Assembly (NCBI RefSeq): GCF_000421465.1
Contig: NZ_ATXB01000002.1
Location: forward strand, 124,001 to 188,000
Length of the DNA: 64,000 nt
Direction: 5' to 3'
From: Methylohalobius crimeensis 10Ki
GTDB taxonomy: Bacteria; Pseudomonadota; Gammaproteobacteria; Methylococcales; Methylothermaceae
Below, in pieces: positions 55,496-64,000 of the stretch (position 1 is the stretch's first letter; each line of letters starts with the position of its first letter). A model generated the notes under the pieces. It was not told where the DNA came from. It saw only the letters and a list, made by a program, of their open reading frames with translations, and did no database searches. Position numbers and translations under genes: made by a program.

Positions 55496-56458
55496 ATGTT
55501 TGAAACCCTGATGCTATTCCCGTCCTTATCGGCCCTCCTCTCCGGTCTGCTGCAACTGCCGGAGGGAATGGGGCGAGTGCTGCTCCTATTCGCCGTGCTC
55601 GCCGGCTTCGTGCTGATGGAATTGCGCTGCGGCAAAGAGAACCCCCGTACGAGCCTCGCCCGCCGATCCCTGCGGATCAATCTCAGCACCCTGGTCATGA
55701 ACGACGTCCTGCTTTCCCTGCTGTCGACTTCGTTTCTCCTGGTGCTCGCCGAGCGGGTGGCCCGGCGCGGTTTGCTCGACGGTCTCGGCGACCCTTGGCG
55801 TGGCCTGGCCACTTTTGTCCTGCTGGATCTGACCCTTTACTTCTGGCACCGGACGTGCCATGCACTGCCCTGGCTCTGGCGCTTCCACCGGATTCATCAC
55901 AGCGATCCGTTCCTGAACGTCTCCACCGCCTTCCGACTCCACCTGGTGGAGGTGTTACTCACCACGGTGATCAAGGCGGATTTTATTTTGGTCACGGGGG
56001 TAGAAGCAACCTTGGTGTTAGCCTCCGAAACCTTGGTCACCCTCTGGGTCATGTTCCATCACGCCAACCTGTGTATCGCCGGCGAACGTTGGTTGGCTTG
56101 GTTATTCACCGTGCCCTCCCTGCACCGACTGCACCACTCCACTCAACGGGACGAGCACGATCGCAACTACGGCTTCGTCTTCTCTTTTTGGGATCGGCTG
56201 TTGGGCACCTTGGCGGTGAGAGAACCCGTCGACATCGGCCTCAATTTGACACCGCCGGGCAATTGGCTGGAATTATTCAAGCTCGGCTTTCAGCCGCTCC
56301 ACGCCCCCGCCGACGCGCCCTTGCCTTCCGGTCTGGTGGAAACAATGATCGCCGAGGCGGCTTATTACCGGGCCGAAAAACGTGGCTTCGCTTCCGGCTT
56401 CGAAATGGAGGATTGGGTGGCCGCGGAGCGGCAGATTCTAGCCCCTAGGCAGCGCTAA
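55496..56458 (+). CDS. Fatty acid hydroxylase/sterol desaturase family membrane protein
   Basis: A 320-residue integral membrane di-iron oxygenase of the fatty acid hydroxylase superfamily. The histidine clusters are HRTCH, HRIHH and HRLHH, plus FHHANL, laid between about five membrane segments. Members hydroxylate or desaturate lipids; the substrate is unknown here. The ATG at 55496 follows GAGGGAGGG at a good distance, which favours it over the GTG-like start at 55478. It is a single gene. Confidence 0.88.
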   Translation: MFETLMLFPSLSALLSGLLQLPEGMGRVLLLFAVLAGFVLMELRCGKENPRTSLARRSLRINLSTLVMNDVLLSLLSTSFLLVLAERVARRGLLDGLGDPWRGLATFVLLDLTLYFWHRTCHALPWLWRFHRIHHSDPFLNVSTAFRLHLVEVLLTTVIKADFILVTGVEATLVLASETLVTLWVMFHHANLCIAGERWLAWLFTVPSLHRLHHSTQRDEHDRNYGFVFSFWDRLLGTLAVREPVDIGLNLTPPGNWLELFKLGFQPLHAPADAPLPSGLVETMIAEAAYYRAEKRGFASGFEMEDWVAAERQILAPRQR

Positions 56459-56574
56459 GGTGGGGCGACATTTGCGGCGTGAGTCGGTAAGAACGCGTCG
56501 GGTCACGATACCTGGCTATTTCGAACCGATCTGCTAAGCTAGCATCCATCGTCCAATGGATTCAGGTGCTCCCC

Positions 56575-59016
56575 ATGGCGACGGAATCCGAGCAGCCCAT
56601 TTATTCCATCAAGGAAACCCTGATCAATCATTTGATCTATTCCCTGGGCAAGGACCCGGTCGAAGCATCCGACCGCGACTGGTTCTACGCCCTGGCCCAT
56701 ACGGTTCGGGATCGCTTGACTTCGCGCTGGATGGAGACCATGCGCCGCTATTACCTGCGCGACGTCAAGCGGATGTATTACCTGTCGATGGAATATCTTC
56801 TGGGGCGCTCCCTCATCAACAACCTCCTCAACCTGGGCGATTACGAACCATTCCGGAAGGCTCTGGAGGAAATGGGGATGGACCTGACTAAATTGGCGGA
56901 TATCGAATACGAAGCCGCGCTGGGAAACGGTGGACTCGGGCGCCTGGCCGCCTGTTTCATGGATTCCTTGGCGACCTTGCAAATGCCGGGTTTCGGTTAC
57001 GGCATCCGCTACGAGTACGGCATATTCTGCCAGACCATCGAAAACGGCTCGCAGGTGGAACATCCGGATCCCTGGCTGCGCGACGAACATCCGTGGGAAT
57101 TGCCCCGCCCGGAAATCCAATACCCGATCCGATTCGGCGGGAGGGTGGAAATCCGGCAAGACGTCGGAGGCGCTCCGCGTCCTCGCTGGGTGGATACCGA
57201 AGACATTTTGGCCATGGCCTACGATGTTCCGGTTCCCGGTTACGGGGGCGAAACGGTAAACAATCTGCGCCTGTGGGCGGCCAAGGCCTCGCGCGAATTC
57301 GACCTGACTTATTTCAACAAAGGCAACTACATCCAGGCGGTGGCGGAAAAAATCCAGTCGGAAACCCTGTCCAAGGTCCTTTATCCCGACGACACCACTC
57401 AAATGGGCCGCGAGCTCCGCCTGCGGCAGGAATACTTTTTCGCCAGCGCCTCCCTGCAGGATATTCTGGCGAAATACCTACAGGACCACATCGGCTTCGA
57501 ATCCCTCCCCCAGGAGGCCGCCGTTCAGCTCAACGACACCCATCCCGCGGTGGCCATCCCCGAGTTGATGCGGATTCTGGTGGACCTCCACGAAATCCCG
57601 TGGGAAACCGCCTGGGATATCACCGTGGCCACCTTCTCCTACACCAATCATACCCTCCAGCCGGAGGCCTTGGAGACTTGGCCGGTGTTCCTATTCGAGA
57701 CCCTCCTGCCGCGTCATCTGCAAATCATCTATGAGATCAACGCCCGCTTTCTGCGTAGGGTGAGCGAACGCCACCCCGGCGACACGGATTTGATCCGCAG
57801 GGTCTCGCTGATCGAGGAAGGCGGGGAAAAACGCATTCGCATGGCCCATCTGGCCATCGTCGGCAGCCACAAAATCAACGGCGTCTCCAAGCTCCATTCC
57901 CGGCTCATGCAGACCACCATCTTCCGGGATTTCGCGCGCATTTTTCCGGACCGCTTTCTCAACGTGACCAACGGCGTCACTCCCCGGCGCTGGCTCAACC
58001 AGTGCCATCCGCCGCTGGCCAAACTCATCACGGAGGCCGCCGGCCCGCAGTGGGTGCGGGAAGCGGAAAGACTCGAGCGGCTCGCCCCGCAGGCCACCGA
58101 TCCGGCCTTTCAACAATCGTTTCGAACGGCGAAACATGCCGGCAAAAAGCATCTTGCGAAATACTTGCAAACCGATTTGGGAATCGAGATCGACCCGAAC
58201 ACCTTGTTCGACGTCCAGATCAAGCGTCTTCACGAATACAAGCGCCAGCTTTTAAACGTCCTCCACGTCATTACCCGTTATAATCGCCTTCGTACCGGAC
58301 GGGATCTGCTGCCCCGCACGGTGATCCTGGGAGGCAAGGCGGCGCCGGGCTATTTCATGGCCAAACTGATCATCAAACTGATCCACGACGTCGCCGCGAC
58401 CGTTCGCCGAGACCCGATCGCCAACGACCGGCTGCGCTTGATCTTCGTGCCCAATTACGGCGTTTCCAACGCCATGATGCTGATTCCGGCCACCGAGCTT
58501 TCCGAGCAAATCTCCATGGCGGGCACCGAAGCCTCCGGCACCAGCAACATGAAAATGGCCTTGAACGGTGCCTTGACCGTGGGCACCCTGGACGGCGCCA
58601 ACATCGAGATTCGCGACGCGGTGGGCGAGGACAATCTCTTCATCTTCGGCCACACCGCCCAGGAACTTGTCGAACTGCGCCGGCAAGGATACAACCCCCG
58701 AGAGTATTACCGCGCCCACCCCGAACTCCAACAGGCCGTGGACATGATTGCCGAGGGCTATTTTTCTCCCGACGATCCCGACCGTTTCCGTCCCTTGATC
58801 GATTCTCTCCTCGGCGAGGACCGTTTCGCGGTGCTTGCCGACTATGCCGATTACATCGCCTGCCAAGCGCGCATCGATCGGATGTACCTGAATCCCCATG
58901 AATGGAACCGGCGGGCGATCCTCAACATCGCCTACGCCGGCCGCTTCTCCAGCGACCGAGCCATTCGCGAATACGCCGCCCAAATCTGGCAAATCGAACC
59001 GATTCCCGCCGCCTAG
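56575..59016 (+). CDS. glgP: Glycogen/starch/alpha-glucan phosphorylase
   Basis: An 813-residue PLP enzyme that releases glucose-1-phosphate from glycogen. It has SMEYLLGRSLINNLLNL and ALGNGGLGRLAACFMDS near the start, VQIKRLHEYKRQLLN for phosphate and substrate binding, and the PLP lysine in EASGTSNMKMALNGAL. Length is typical. The ATG at 56575 is preferred over a GTG three codons earlier. No other glycogen gene is near. Confidence 0.96.
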   Translation: MATESEQPIYSIKETLINHLIYSLGKDPVEASDRDWFYALAHTVRDRLTSRWMETMRRYYLRDVKRMYYLSMEYLLGRSLINNLLNLGDYEPFRKALEEMGMDLTKLADIEYEAALGNGGLGRLAACFMDSLATLQMPGFGYGIRYEYGIFCQTIENGSQVEHPDPWLRDEHPWELPRPEIQYPIRFGGRVEIRQDVGGAPRPRWVDTEDILAMAYDVPVPGYGGETVNNLRLWAAKASREFDLTYFNKGNYIQAVAEKIQSETLSKVLYPDDTTQMGRELRLRQEYFFASASLQDILAKYLQDHIGFESLPQEAAVQLNDTHPAVAIPELMRILVDLHEIPWETAWDITVATFSYTNHTLQPEALETWPVFLFETLLPRHLQIIYEINARFLRRVSERHPGDTDLIRRVSLIEEGGEKRIRMAHLAIVGSHKINGVSKLHSRLMQTTIFRDFARIFPDRFLNVTNGVTPRRWLNQCHPPLAKLITEAAGPQWVREAERLERLAPQATDPAFQQSFRTAKHAGKKHLAKYLQTDLGIEIDPNTLFDVQIKRLHEYKRQLLNVLHVITRYNRLRTGRDLLPRTVILGGKAAPGYFMAKLIIKLIHDVAATVRRDPIANDRLRLIFVPNYGVSNAMMLIPATELSEQISMAGTEASGTSNMKMALNGALTVGTLDGANIEIRDAVGEDNLFIFGHTAQELVELRRQGYNPREYYRAHPELQQAVDMIAEGYFSPDDPDRFRPLIDSLLGEDRFAVLADYADYIACQARIDRMYLNPHEWNRRAILNIAYAGRFSSDRAIREYAAQIWQIEPIPAA

Positions 59017-59172
59017 ACACGGACTTGCCGCCTACTGTTCGAATTCAGTGCATCGACGCACCAATTCAAGGCAGCCGAAGGATTGCTTGAGGCGTGTTTG
59101 GCGTGGGGTCGGAACAGACTCTCAGATTGCTTTGCCGCCAAAAGCAGGCCGCCCTGACTGAAACCCATCTTT

Positions 59173-59189
59173 TGGCATAAAACCTGCTG
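59173..59189 (+). promoter_or_regulatory. Sigma-54 promoter of narK
   Basis: TGGCATAAAACCTGCTG has GG-N10-GC. Transcription near 59199 would leave a leader of about 40 bases, too short for an ANTAR target. The other 150 bases upstream to glgP hold nothing that I recognise. Confidence 0.8.
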
Positions 59190-59240
59190 ATATTTAGAGG
59201 CACATCAATTCAGACCCTACCAGACAAAAGGAAATATCTC

Positions 59241-60698
59241 ATGTCGGAACGCCTCACCTTTCTGACCTTCGGGGGCAGGATGCGCATTCTGCATCTCACT
59301 TGGCTGGCCTTTTTCATCTCCTTCATGGTTTGGTTCAACCATGCGCCTTTGATGGCTTCGATCCGCGAGGTTTTCGATCTCACCGACCAGCAGGTGAAAA
59401 TCCTGCTGATCCTGAACGTGGCACTGACCATTCCGGCGCGCATCGTCATAGGGATGCTGGTGGACAAGCTCGGACCCAAGCGGGTCTACTCGGGCCTGCT
59501 GTTTCTTTCCAGCTTCTTTTGCTTTGCCTTTGCCATCGCCGACGATTACACCACCCTGGCCATCACCCGTTTTCTCCTGGGTTTCGTCGGCGCCGGTTTC
59601 GTGATCGGCATCCGGATGATCGGGGAGTGGTTTCCGTCCCGCGACGTGGGACTGGCGGAAGGCATCTACGGCGGCTGGGGAAATTTCGGCTCGGCGTTCG
59701 CCGCCATGACCCTGCCCACCCTCGCCTTGTGGTACGGCGGGGCAAACGGCTGGCGCTACGCCATCGCCACCACCGGCGTCATCGCATTGATCTACGCGGG
59801 GATCTATTTCTTTTCGGTCTCCGATACGCCCAAGGGTTCCACTTATTTCAAACCCAAAAAATCCGGCGCCCTGGAAGTGACCTCGCCGGGGGATTTCTTC
59901 TTCTACCTGCTGCTCAACTTCCCGCTCTATTTCGCCCTGGGGCTTTTGACCTGGAAGCTGGTTCAGCTGAAATTGTTCGACGTGATCCTGGCCAACGGCC
60001 TGTACCTTGTGCTCAGCCTTCTTTATGCTTACCAGATCTATCACGCCGTCCGGGTTAATCACGGGGTATTCCGGAAGCAAGTGCCGGCATTCGACCGCTA
60101 CAAATTCAAGCAAGTGGCTATCCTCAGCTTGGCTTACTTCATCGCCTTCGGCTCGGAGTTGGCGGTGGTCTCCATGCTTCCCCTGTTTTTCAAGGACACT
60201 TTCGGCATCGGCCAGGTCCATGCCGGCATGCTGGCGGCGGGCTTTGCCTTCATGAATCTTGTCTCCCGCCCCAGCGGCGGACTCATCAGCGATCGCTTCC
60301 ACCGTAAAAAAAGTCTGCTGATTCTGCTTGCCGGCTTGGGCCTCGGCTATTGGACCATGTCCCGGATCGATGCCGGCTGGCCCCTGTTCCTGGCGGTGGC
60401 GGTCACCATGGTCTGCTCCTTTTTCGTCCAGGCGGCCGAAGGAGCGGTCTTCGCCATGGTCCCCCTGGTCAAACGCCGCCTCACCGGCCAGATCGCCGGC
60501 ATGGTCGGCGCCTACGGCAACGTGGGGGCGGTGGTGTTTCTAACCATATTTTCCTTCGTCAGCCCCCAGACCTTCTTTCTGGCGATCGCGATCGCCGCTC
60601 TGGCGGGCATGGTGGCCGCCCTGTTTCTGGACGAACCCAAGGGTCACGTCGCGGAAACTTTGCCCGACGGCACGGTACACATGATCGATGTGGGATAA
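59241..60698 (+). CDS. narK: Nitrate/nitrite transporter of the NarK/NasA MFS family
   Basis: A 485-residue major facilitator with twelve membrane segments. The two nitrate signatures are present: YGGWGNFGSAFA in segment 5 and AYGNVGAVVF in segment 11, along with substrate arginines in the GIRMIGEWF and RPSGG stretches. The AAAGGAA before ATG is a fair site. It overlaps the second PP2C-kinase gene by 11 bases, so the two are translated together. Confidence 0.94.
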   Translation: MSERLTFLTFGGRMRILHLTWLAFFISFMVWFNHAPLMASIREVFDLTDQQVKILLILNVALTIPARIVIGMLVDKLGPKRVYSGLLFLSSFFCFAFAIADDYTTLAITRFLLGFVGAGFVIGIRMIGEWFPSRDVGLAEGIYGGWGNFGSAFAAMTLPTLALWYGGANGWRYAIATTGVIALIYAGIYFFSVSDTPKGSTYFKPKKSGALEVTSPGDFFFYLLLNFPLYFALGLLTWKLVQLKLFDVILANGLYLVLSLLYAYQIYHAVRVNHGVFRKQVPAFDRYKFKQVAILSLAYFIAFGSELAVVSMLPLFFKDTFGIGQVHAGMLAAGFAFMNLVSRPSGGLISDRFHRKKSLLILLAGLGLGYWTMSRIDAGWPLFLAVAVTMVCSFFVQAAEGAVFAMVPLVKRRLTGQIAGMVGAYGNVGAVVFLTIFSFVSPQTFFLAIAIAALAGMVAALFLDEPKGHVAETLPDGTVHMIDVG

Positions 60699-62406
60699 TG
60701 TCCCATCGAAAACGACTTCCTTTCAGCTGAGCATCGGCCAATATTCGGCCACCGGTCACAAAGAGGAGAATCAGGACTCCTTCGGGGTGCTGGTTCCCGC
60801 CGAGCCGGATCTCACCTACAAAGGGATCGCCGCGGTGGTCGCCGACGGGGTAAGTGCCTGCGATGACGGCAAAGTAGCCAGCGAAAGCTGCGTCAAAAGC
60901 CTCCTCAGCGATTATTACGCCACGCCCGATTCCTGGAGCGTCCAGCAATCGGTGGAGAAAGTGCTGGCGGCGGTCAACCGCTGGCTCTACGGCCAAGGCA
61001 ATCAGCCCGGCAGCTGGGCGAGCACCTTGAGCGCGCTGATCGTCAAGTCCCACACCGGCTATCTGTTCCACGTCGGCGACAGCCGGATCTATCGCCTGCG
61101 CGGCGACACCCTGGAACAGCTCACCCAGGACCATAGCTGGGGCCCCGACCGCTATCTGGCGCGGGCGCTGGGGATCGACCTGAGCCTGGACATCGATCAC
61201 CGCACCTTCCCCCTTCTGGCGGGAGATGGCTTCATTTTCACCACCGACGGGGTGCACGATTATTTGTCCGGCGCCGCGATGGTCCGCATCCTCCGGGATT
61301 GGCCGGATCTCGACCAGGCCGCGCTGGAAATCGTCCGCCAGGCGCTGGCGGCGGGCAGTCCGGACAACTTGACCTGCCAAATCGTTCGTTTCGACCGGCT
61401 CCCCGCCACCAACGCAGAAGCGGTTTGGCAAAAGCTGGTCGAATTGCCCTTCCCGCCGCTGCTGGATCCGGGCATGAAGCTGGACGGCTACCGCATTCTC
61501 CGGGAAATCAGCGCCAGCAAGCGAGTGCAAGTCTATCAAGCCGTCGACGAGGAGAACGGGGAAACGGTGGTCCTCAAAACCCCCTCGCCCAACTTCGAGG
61601 ACGATCTGACCTACATCGATCGGTTTTCCCACGAAGAATGGGTCGGGGGCCGCCTGCGCAACCCTCATGTGCTGCGGGTTTTGAAGCCACGGCGGCGGCG
61701 TTCCTGCCTCTACCTGGTGACCGAATACATCGCGGGACAAACCCTGCGCCAGTGGATGGACGACCATCCCCGGCGCAACATCCGGGAAGTGCGCGACCTG
61801 GTGGCGCAAATCGTCAAGGGGCTTCGGGCCATGCACCGACTGGAAATGCTGCACCAGGACCTGAAGCCGGAAAACCTCATGATCGATGGCGACGGCACGG
61901 TCAAACTGATCGATTTCGGCTCGGTCAAGATCGCCGGCGTGGCGGAAATCGAATCGCCCCTGGAGCGCATGAACCTCCTGGGAACCCGGCATTACACCGC
62001 GCCCGAATATCTATTGGGCTATGCCGGAAGCGTCAGATCGGATCAATTTTCGTTAGGGGTGATCGCCTATGAATTGCTGACCGGCCGCCTGCCCTACGGG
62101 GAAAAGTACGGCGAGGGCAACGTTACCCGCCTGAAGTATCACTCCGCCCGCCACTGGAATCCCGACATCCCCCTATGGATGGACAAGGCCCTGGAAAAAG
62201 CCTTGCGGTTCGACCCGGACAAGCGCTATGAAGCCTTGTCCGAATTCCTGCACGATTTGCAACATCCCAATCCTCAATTTTTGCAGCAAGACCGCCAACC
62301 GCTCATCGAGCGCAATCCGATCCGATTCTGGCAGCTTATCTCGGCATTGGCCGGCATCCTCAACCTCATCCTTCTCATCGGGCTGATCTATCTGTTCGAT
62401 CGTTAA
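60688..62406 (+). CDS. PP2C phosphatase-Ser/Thr kinase fusion, copy 2
   Basis: A 572-residue paralogue of the protein at 49015. PP2C motifs are NQDSFGVLV, VVADGVSA, HVGDSRIYRL, FTTDGVHDYL and DNLTCQIV. The kinase part has VVLKTP, HQDLKPEN and KLIDFGS, and a C-terminal membrane segment. The two copies share order, length and the HQD variant, so they arose by duplication. Overlap with narK by 11 bases makes control of, or by, the transporter likely. Its TAA stop coincides with the end of an IS630-type element, so the very last residues may have been changed by the insertion. Confidence 0.88.
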   Translation: MWDNVPSKTTSFQLSIGQYSATGHKEENQDSFGVLVPAEPDLTYKGIAAVVADGVSACDDGKVASESCVKSLLSDYYATPDSWSVQQSVEKVLAAVNRWLYGQGNQPGSWASTLSALIVKSHTGYLFHVGDSRIYRLRGDTLEQLTQDHSWGPDRYLARALGIDLSLDIDHRTFPLLAGDGFIFTTDGVHDYLSGAAMVRILRDWPDLDQAALEIVRQALAAGSPDNLTCQIVRFDRLPATNAEAVWQKLVELPFPPLLDPGMKLDGYRILREISASKRVQVYQAVDEENGETVVLKTPSPNFEDDLTYIDRFSHEEWVGGRLRNPHVLRVLKPRRRRSCLYLVTEYIAGQTLRQWMDDHPRRNIREVRDLVAQIVKGLRAMHRLEMLHQDLKPENLMIDGDGTVKLIDFGSVKIAGVAEIESPLERMNLLGTRHYTAPEYLLGYAGSVRSDQFSLGVIAYELLTGRLPYGEKYGEGNVTRLKYHSARHWNPDIPLWMDKALEKALRFDPDKRYEALSEFLHDLQHPNPQFLQQDRQPLIERNPIRFWQLISALAGILNLILLIGLIYLFDR

Positions 62407-62413
62407 GTGCTTA

Positions 62414-63408
62414 TCAGAAAGTCAGCATGTATTCCGAGCCAAAACCGGCCCCGATTTCACCGATTGCCTGTTCGAGTTCTTCCGGCGTGAACGTCTTGAA
62501 CGGGAGCCATTCGTATTTCATCTTACGCCATAACATTTCGATGCGGTTCAACTCCGGGCTATAAGGGGGCAGGAAGTAGAAACGCAACCCTTTTTCTTCC
62601 AGCAGTTCCCAATATGGCTGCAAGGACTTGGCGGTATGGATCGAGGCGTTATCCAAAATCACCACCAACGGCTTCTTGACACGCTCCACGAGCGCCATCA
62701 GGAAGGCAAAAAAGTACAGTCCGCTGACGTTCCACCACAGTTTGGTCATAAACAGTCTGCCCGACGACAGTAACGCGCCGATCACGTTCAGACGCTTTGC
62801 CCGCTTGGGTGCAACGGCGTGCGTCTCGCCTTTCGCCGTCCACGCCGAGCGGTTCGGCGGTTGCGGCGCAAAACCCGCCTCGTCCACGTAAGCCAGTTCG
62901 ATTGCACCCGCCTGGGCCTGGGTCATCAGTTCGGCGATATCCCGCTGGGCTTGCTCAAAACGTCCTTCATCACGCTTTTTTTTAAACAGTAGCGCGTGCG
63001 CTTCCAGACATAGCCCAGGCGCTTCAATTCGTTGCGCAGCGTCGTCGCGCCGATCTTCACGCCAAATTCCCGCTCCAGCCGCGTCAGTAGGACGCGCGCC
63101 GTCAACGGCTCCGCCTCGACCCAGCACCTCAACTGCACGCGGTGTTCGTCCGTCAGTTTGCTGGGCGCCCCGCTGCGTTGCCGGTCCGGCAAGCTCGCAA
63201 AACCTCTTTTCAGCCATTTCCGCCGCCGCACCCGCACCGTTTCCGGCTTCACCCCTTGCGTTTCCGCAACCTCCGCCACCGTCCGCCCCTCCGACAAGGC
63301 CAAGATCGTTTCCGCTCGGTCACGCTCCCGCCAATCCACGCCTTTTTTGATAATCGCCCGCAGCGTTTCCCGCTCGCCTTCGCTCAATTCTATCGCTTTC
63401 ACGCCCAT
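62414..63408 (-). CDS. IS630-family transposase made by -1 frameshift (orfA-orfB)
   Basis: orfA (63408 to 62926) has the N-terminal helix-turn-helix (VAEVAETQGVKPETVRVRRRKW) and a winged-helix stretch; orfB (ending 62414) has the DDE catalytic triad: AYVDEAGF, VVILDNASIHTAKS and YSPELNRIEMLWRKMK. The frames meet at eight A's on the coding strand (62983-62976), within UUUAAAAAAAAG. A -1 slip there gives one continuous protein of about 331 residues, the normal IS630 length. The element thus appears intact and able to make transposase. Confidence 0.85.
62976..62983 (-). other. Programmed frameshift site of the transposase
   Basis: Eight A's on the coding strand preceded by UUU allow tRNA re-pairing. 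Before the slip the frame reads YCLKKSVM, after it LFKKKRDEG, which joins family-like sequence on both sides. Confidence 0.7.
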
Positions 63409-63617
63409 TGTCCGCTTGTCCCTCAGTTCAAAAAAACGTCATTTTAATGCATGTCAATTTGTTGCGAAGGACTTAACCCACGCCTGCCTTTATTTGGCTA
63501 AAGAAATCCGTTTCCCTACCGATACCATTCCATGGAGTTGTCTCGCCGGCGCGGCATCGACATGTCTAAGGAGCGGGTAAACTTCACGGAATTTGGTGAT
63601 ACGCATAAAAGGATGCC

Positions 63618-64000
63618 ATGAACATTACCCCCAAATTGGTCGCCGTCTCGTCCGCCTTGGCGATTGTTCCCCTCGTCACCGCCTCGTTCATTTTGAGCGC
63701 CATTGCCACTCATACCGCCGGCGATGCCTTGAAAGAAGCCGCTCGAAATCAGCTGGTTTCCATTCGCGACACCAAAAAAGCACAGATCGAGGATTACTTT
63801 CACCACATTCGCAAGCAGGTTGTCACCTTTTCCAGCAACCGGATGACGATCGATGCGATGCGCCAGTTTAAAAGCACCTATAAAGCCTTGCCGGAAGGCG
63901 CGGACATCGATCGCATGCGCAACGCCCTGGGCGACTATTATCGGAACGCTTTCGGTAAGGAGTATGGTCGGCTCAACCACGGCAAATCCGTCGATCTCAC
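63618..64000 (+). CDS. Methyl-accepting chemotaxis protein, N-terminal part
   Basis: A frame that starts at ATG 63618 behind AAAGGATGCC and stays open to the window end (127 codons). It begins with MNITPKLVAVSSALAIVPLV, a membrane segment, then the periplasmic helix pattern KEAARNQLVSIRDTKKAQIEDYFHHIRKQVVTF typical of chemoreceptors with a helical or Cache sensor. The second membrane segment, HAMP and signalling domain lie outside the window, so the assignment rests on the N-terminus. Confidence 0.72.
   Translation, partial: MNITPKLVAVSSALAIVPLVTASFILSAIATHTAGDALKEAARNQLVSIRDTKKAQIEDYFHHIRKQVVTFSSNRMTIDAMRQFKSTYKALPEGADIDRMRNALGDYYRNAFGKEYGRLNHGKSVDL

Larger units (their letters stand above)
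62404..63475 (-). mobile_element. IS630-family insertion sequence
   Basis: About 1.07 kb long, bounded by TA at 62404-62405 and 63474-63475, the target duplication of this family. Imperfect terminal repeats are AAGTGCTTATC at the left and, read inwards, AAGTCCTTCGC at the right. It carries two overlapping transposase frames with an A8 slippery run between. The ends are inferred from the repeats and the TA pair. Confidence 0.75.

Noticed and set aside
59017-59172. NtrC dyad upstream of narK
   Set aside because: GCACC occurs near 59,059, but the right half (CAAGGCA) matches poorly, so I did not list it as a site.
49015-62406. The two kinase domains as pseudokinases because HRD is HQD
   Set aside because: The catalytic Asp, the DFG Asp and the ATP lysine are present in both; only the arginine is changed, which occurs in active kinases.
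62414-63408. The transposase as a frameshifted pseudogene
   Set aside because: The frame change lies at an A8 slippery run where IS630-type elements commonly use programmed -1 frameshifting, and both halves are complete.

Overview
The window (64 kb, GC-rich) reads as a gammaproteobacterial chromosome segment. A complete dcw cluster, GlnK-AmtB, NtrBC and many -24/-12 promoters place it in Proteobacteria. The mix of NasA/NirBD, NrtABC, FNT, NarK, qNOR and cyanase would suit a free-living, possibly methylotrophic, gammaproteobacterium, but the lineage is an inference that I hold only loosely. I saw no tRNA, rRNA or CRISPR array.

Layout. (1) 1-15,360, minus strand: the dcw cluster mraZ-rsmH-ftsL-ftsI-murE-murF-mraY-murD-ftsW-murG-murC-murB-ddl-ftsQ-ftsA(start), driven by a strong sigma-70 promoter followed by three MraZ boxes. 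(2) 15.5-19.6 kb: a CAAX protease and SPOR protein pair on the minus strand, and a tight operon of a ThiI-like PP-loop protein, TusA and a cation efflux protein on the plus strand. (3) 19.7-27 kb: nitrogen control with glnA, a porin, amtB-glnK and ntrBC. (4) ftsH. (5) 29.2-33.1 kb: nirBD plus a PhzF-like protein that has lost its catalytic residues. (6) A relA-type gene carrying a REP-like insertion, a stress protein, and an amidoligase/glutamine-amidotransferase-like/VTT membrane protein operon. (7) 37.9-42.1 kb, minus strand: nasA behind two membrane genes, one with a periplasmic PDC-like sensor domain. (8) 42.4-48.9 kb: cynS, then nrtABC, an outer-membrane porin and an FNT nitrite channel. 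(9) A PP2C-kinase fusion, qNOR, and nasT-nasS. (10) 55-59 kb: an inverted repeat element, a fatty acid hydroxylase/sterol desaturase family gene and glgP. (11) 59.2-64 kb: narK, a second PP2C-kinase fusion, an IS630-family element that begins at the kinase stop codon, and the start of a chemoreceptor.

How it fits together. GG-N10-GC (sigma-54) elements lie in front of glnA, glnK-amtB, nirBD, the nasA operon, cynS, nrtA, nasST and narK, several with NtrC-like dyads further upstream. The NtrBC pair encoded here therefore probably governs most of the nitrogen genes in the window. The nrtA operon carries a second layer of control: a roughly 260-nt leader with two A1/G4 hexaloop hairpins and a strong intrinsic terminator just before the gene, which matches the RNA target of an ANTAR antiterminator. 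The ANTAR regulator NasT and its nitrate sensor NasS are encoded about 10 kb away. Nitrate and nitrite would enter by NrtABC, NarK and the FNT channel, be reduced by NasA and NirBD to ammonium, and be assimilated by GlnA, with NO removed by qNOR. The most promising under-described elements are the two PP2C-kinase fusions attached to nitrate/nitrite transport genes and the membrane sensor pair in front of nasA.
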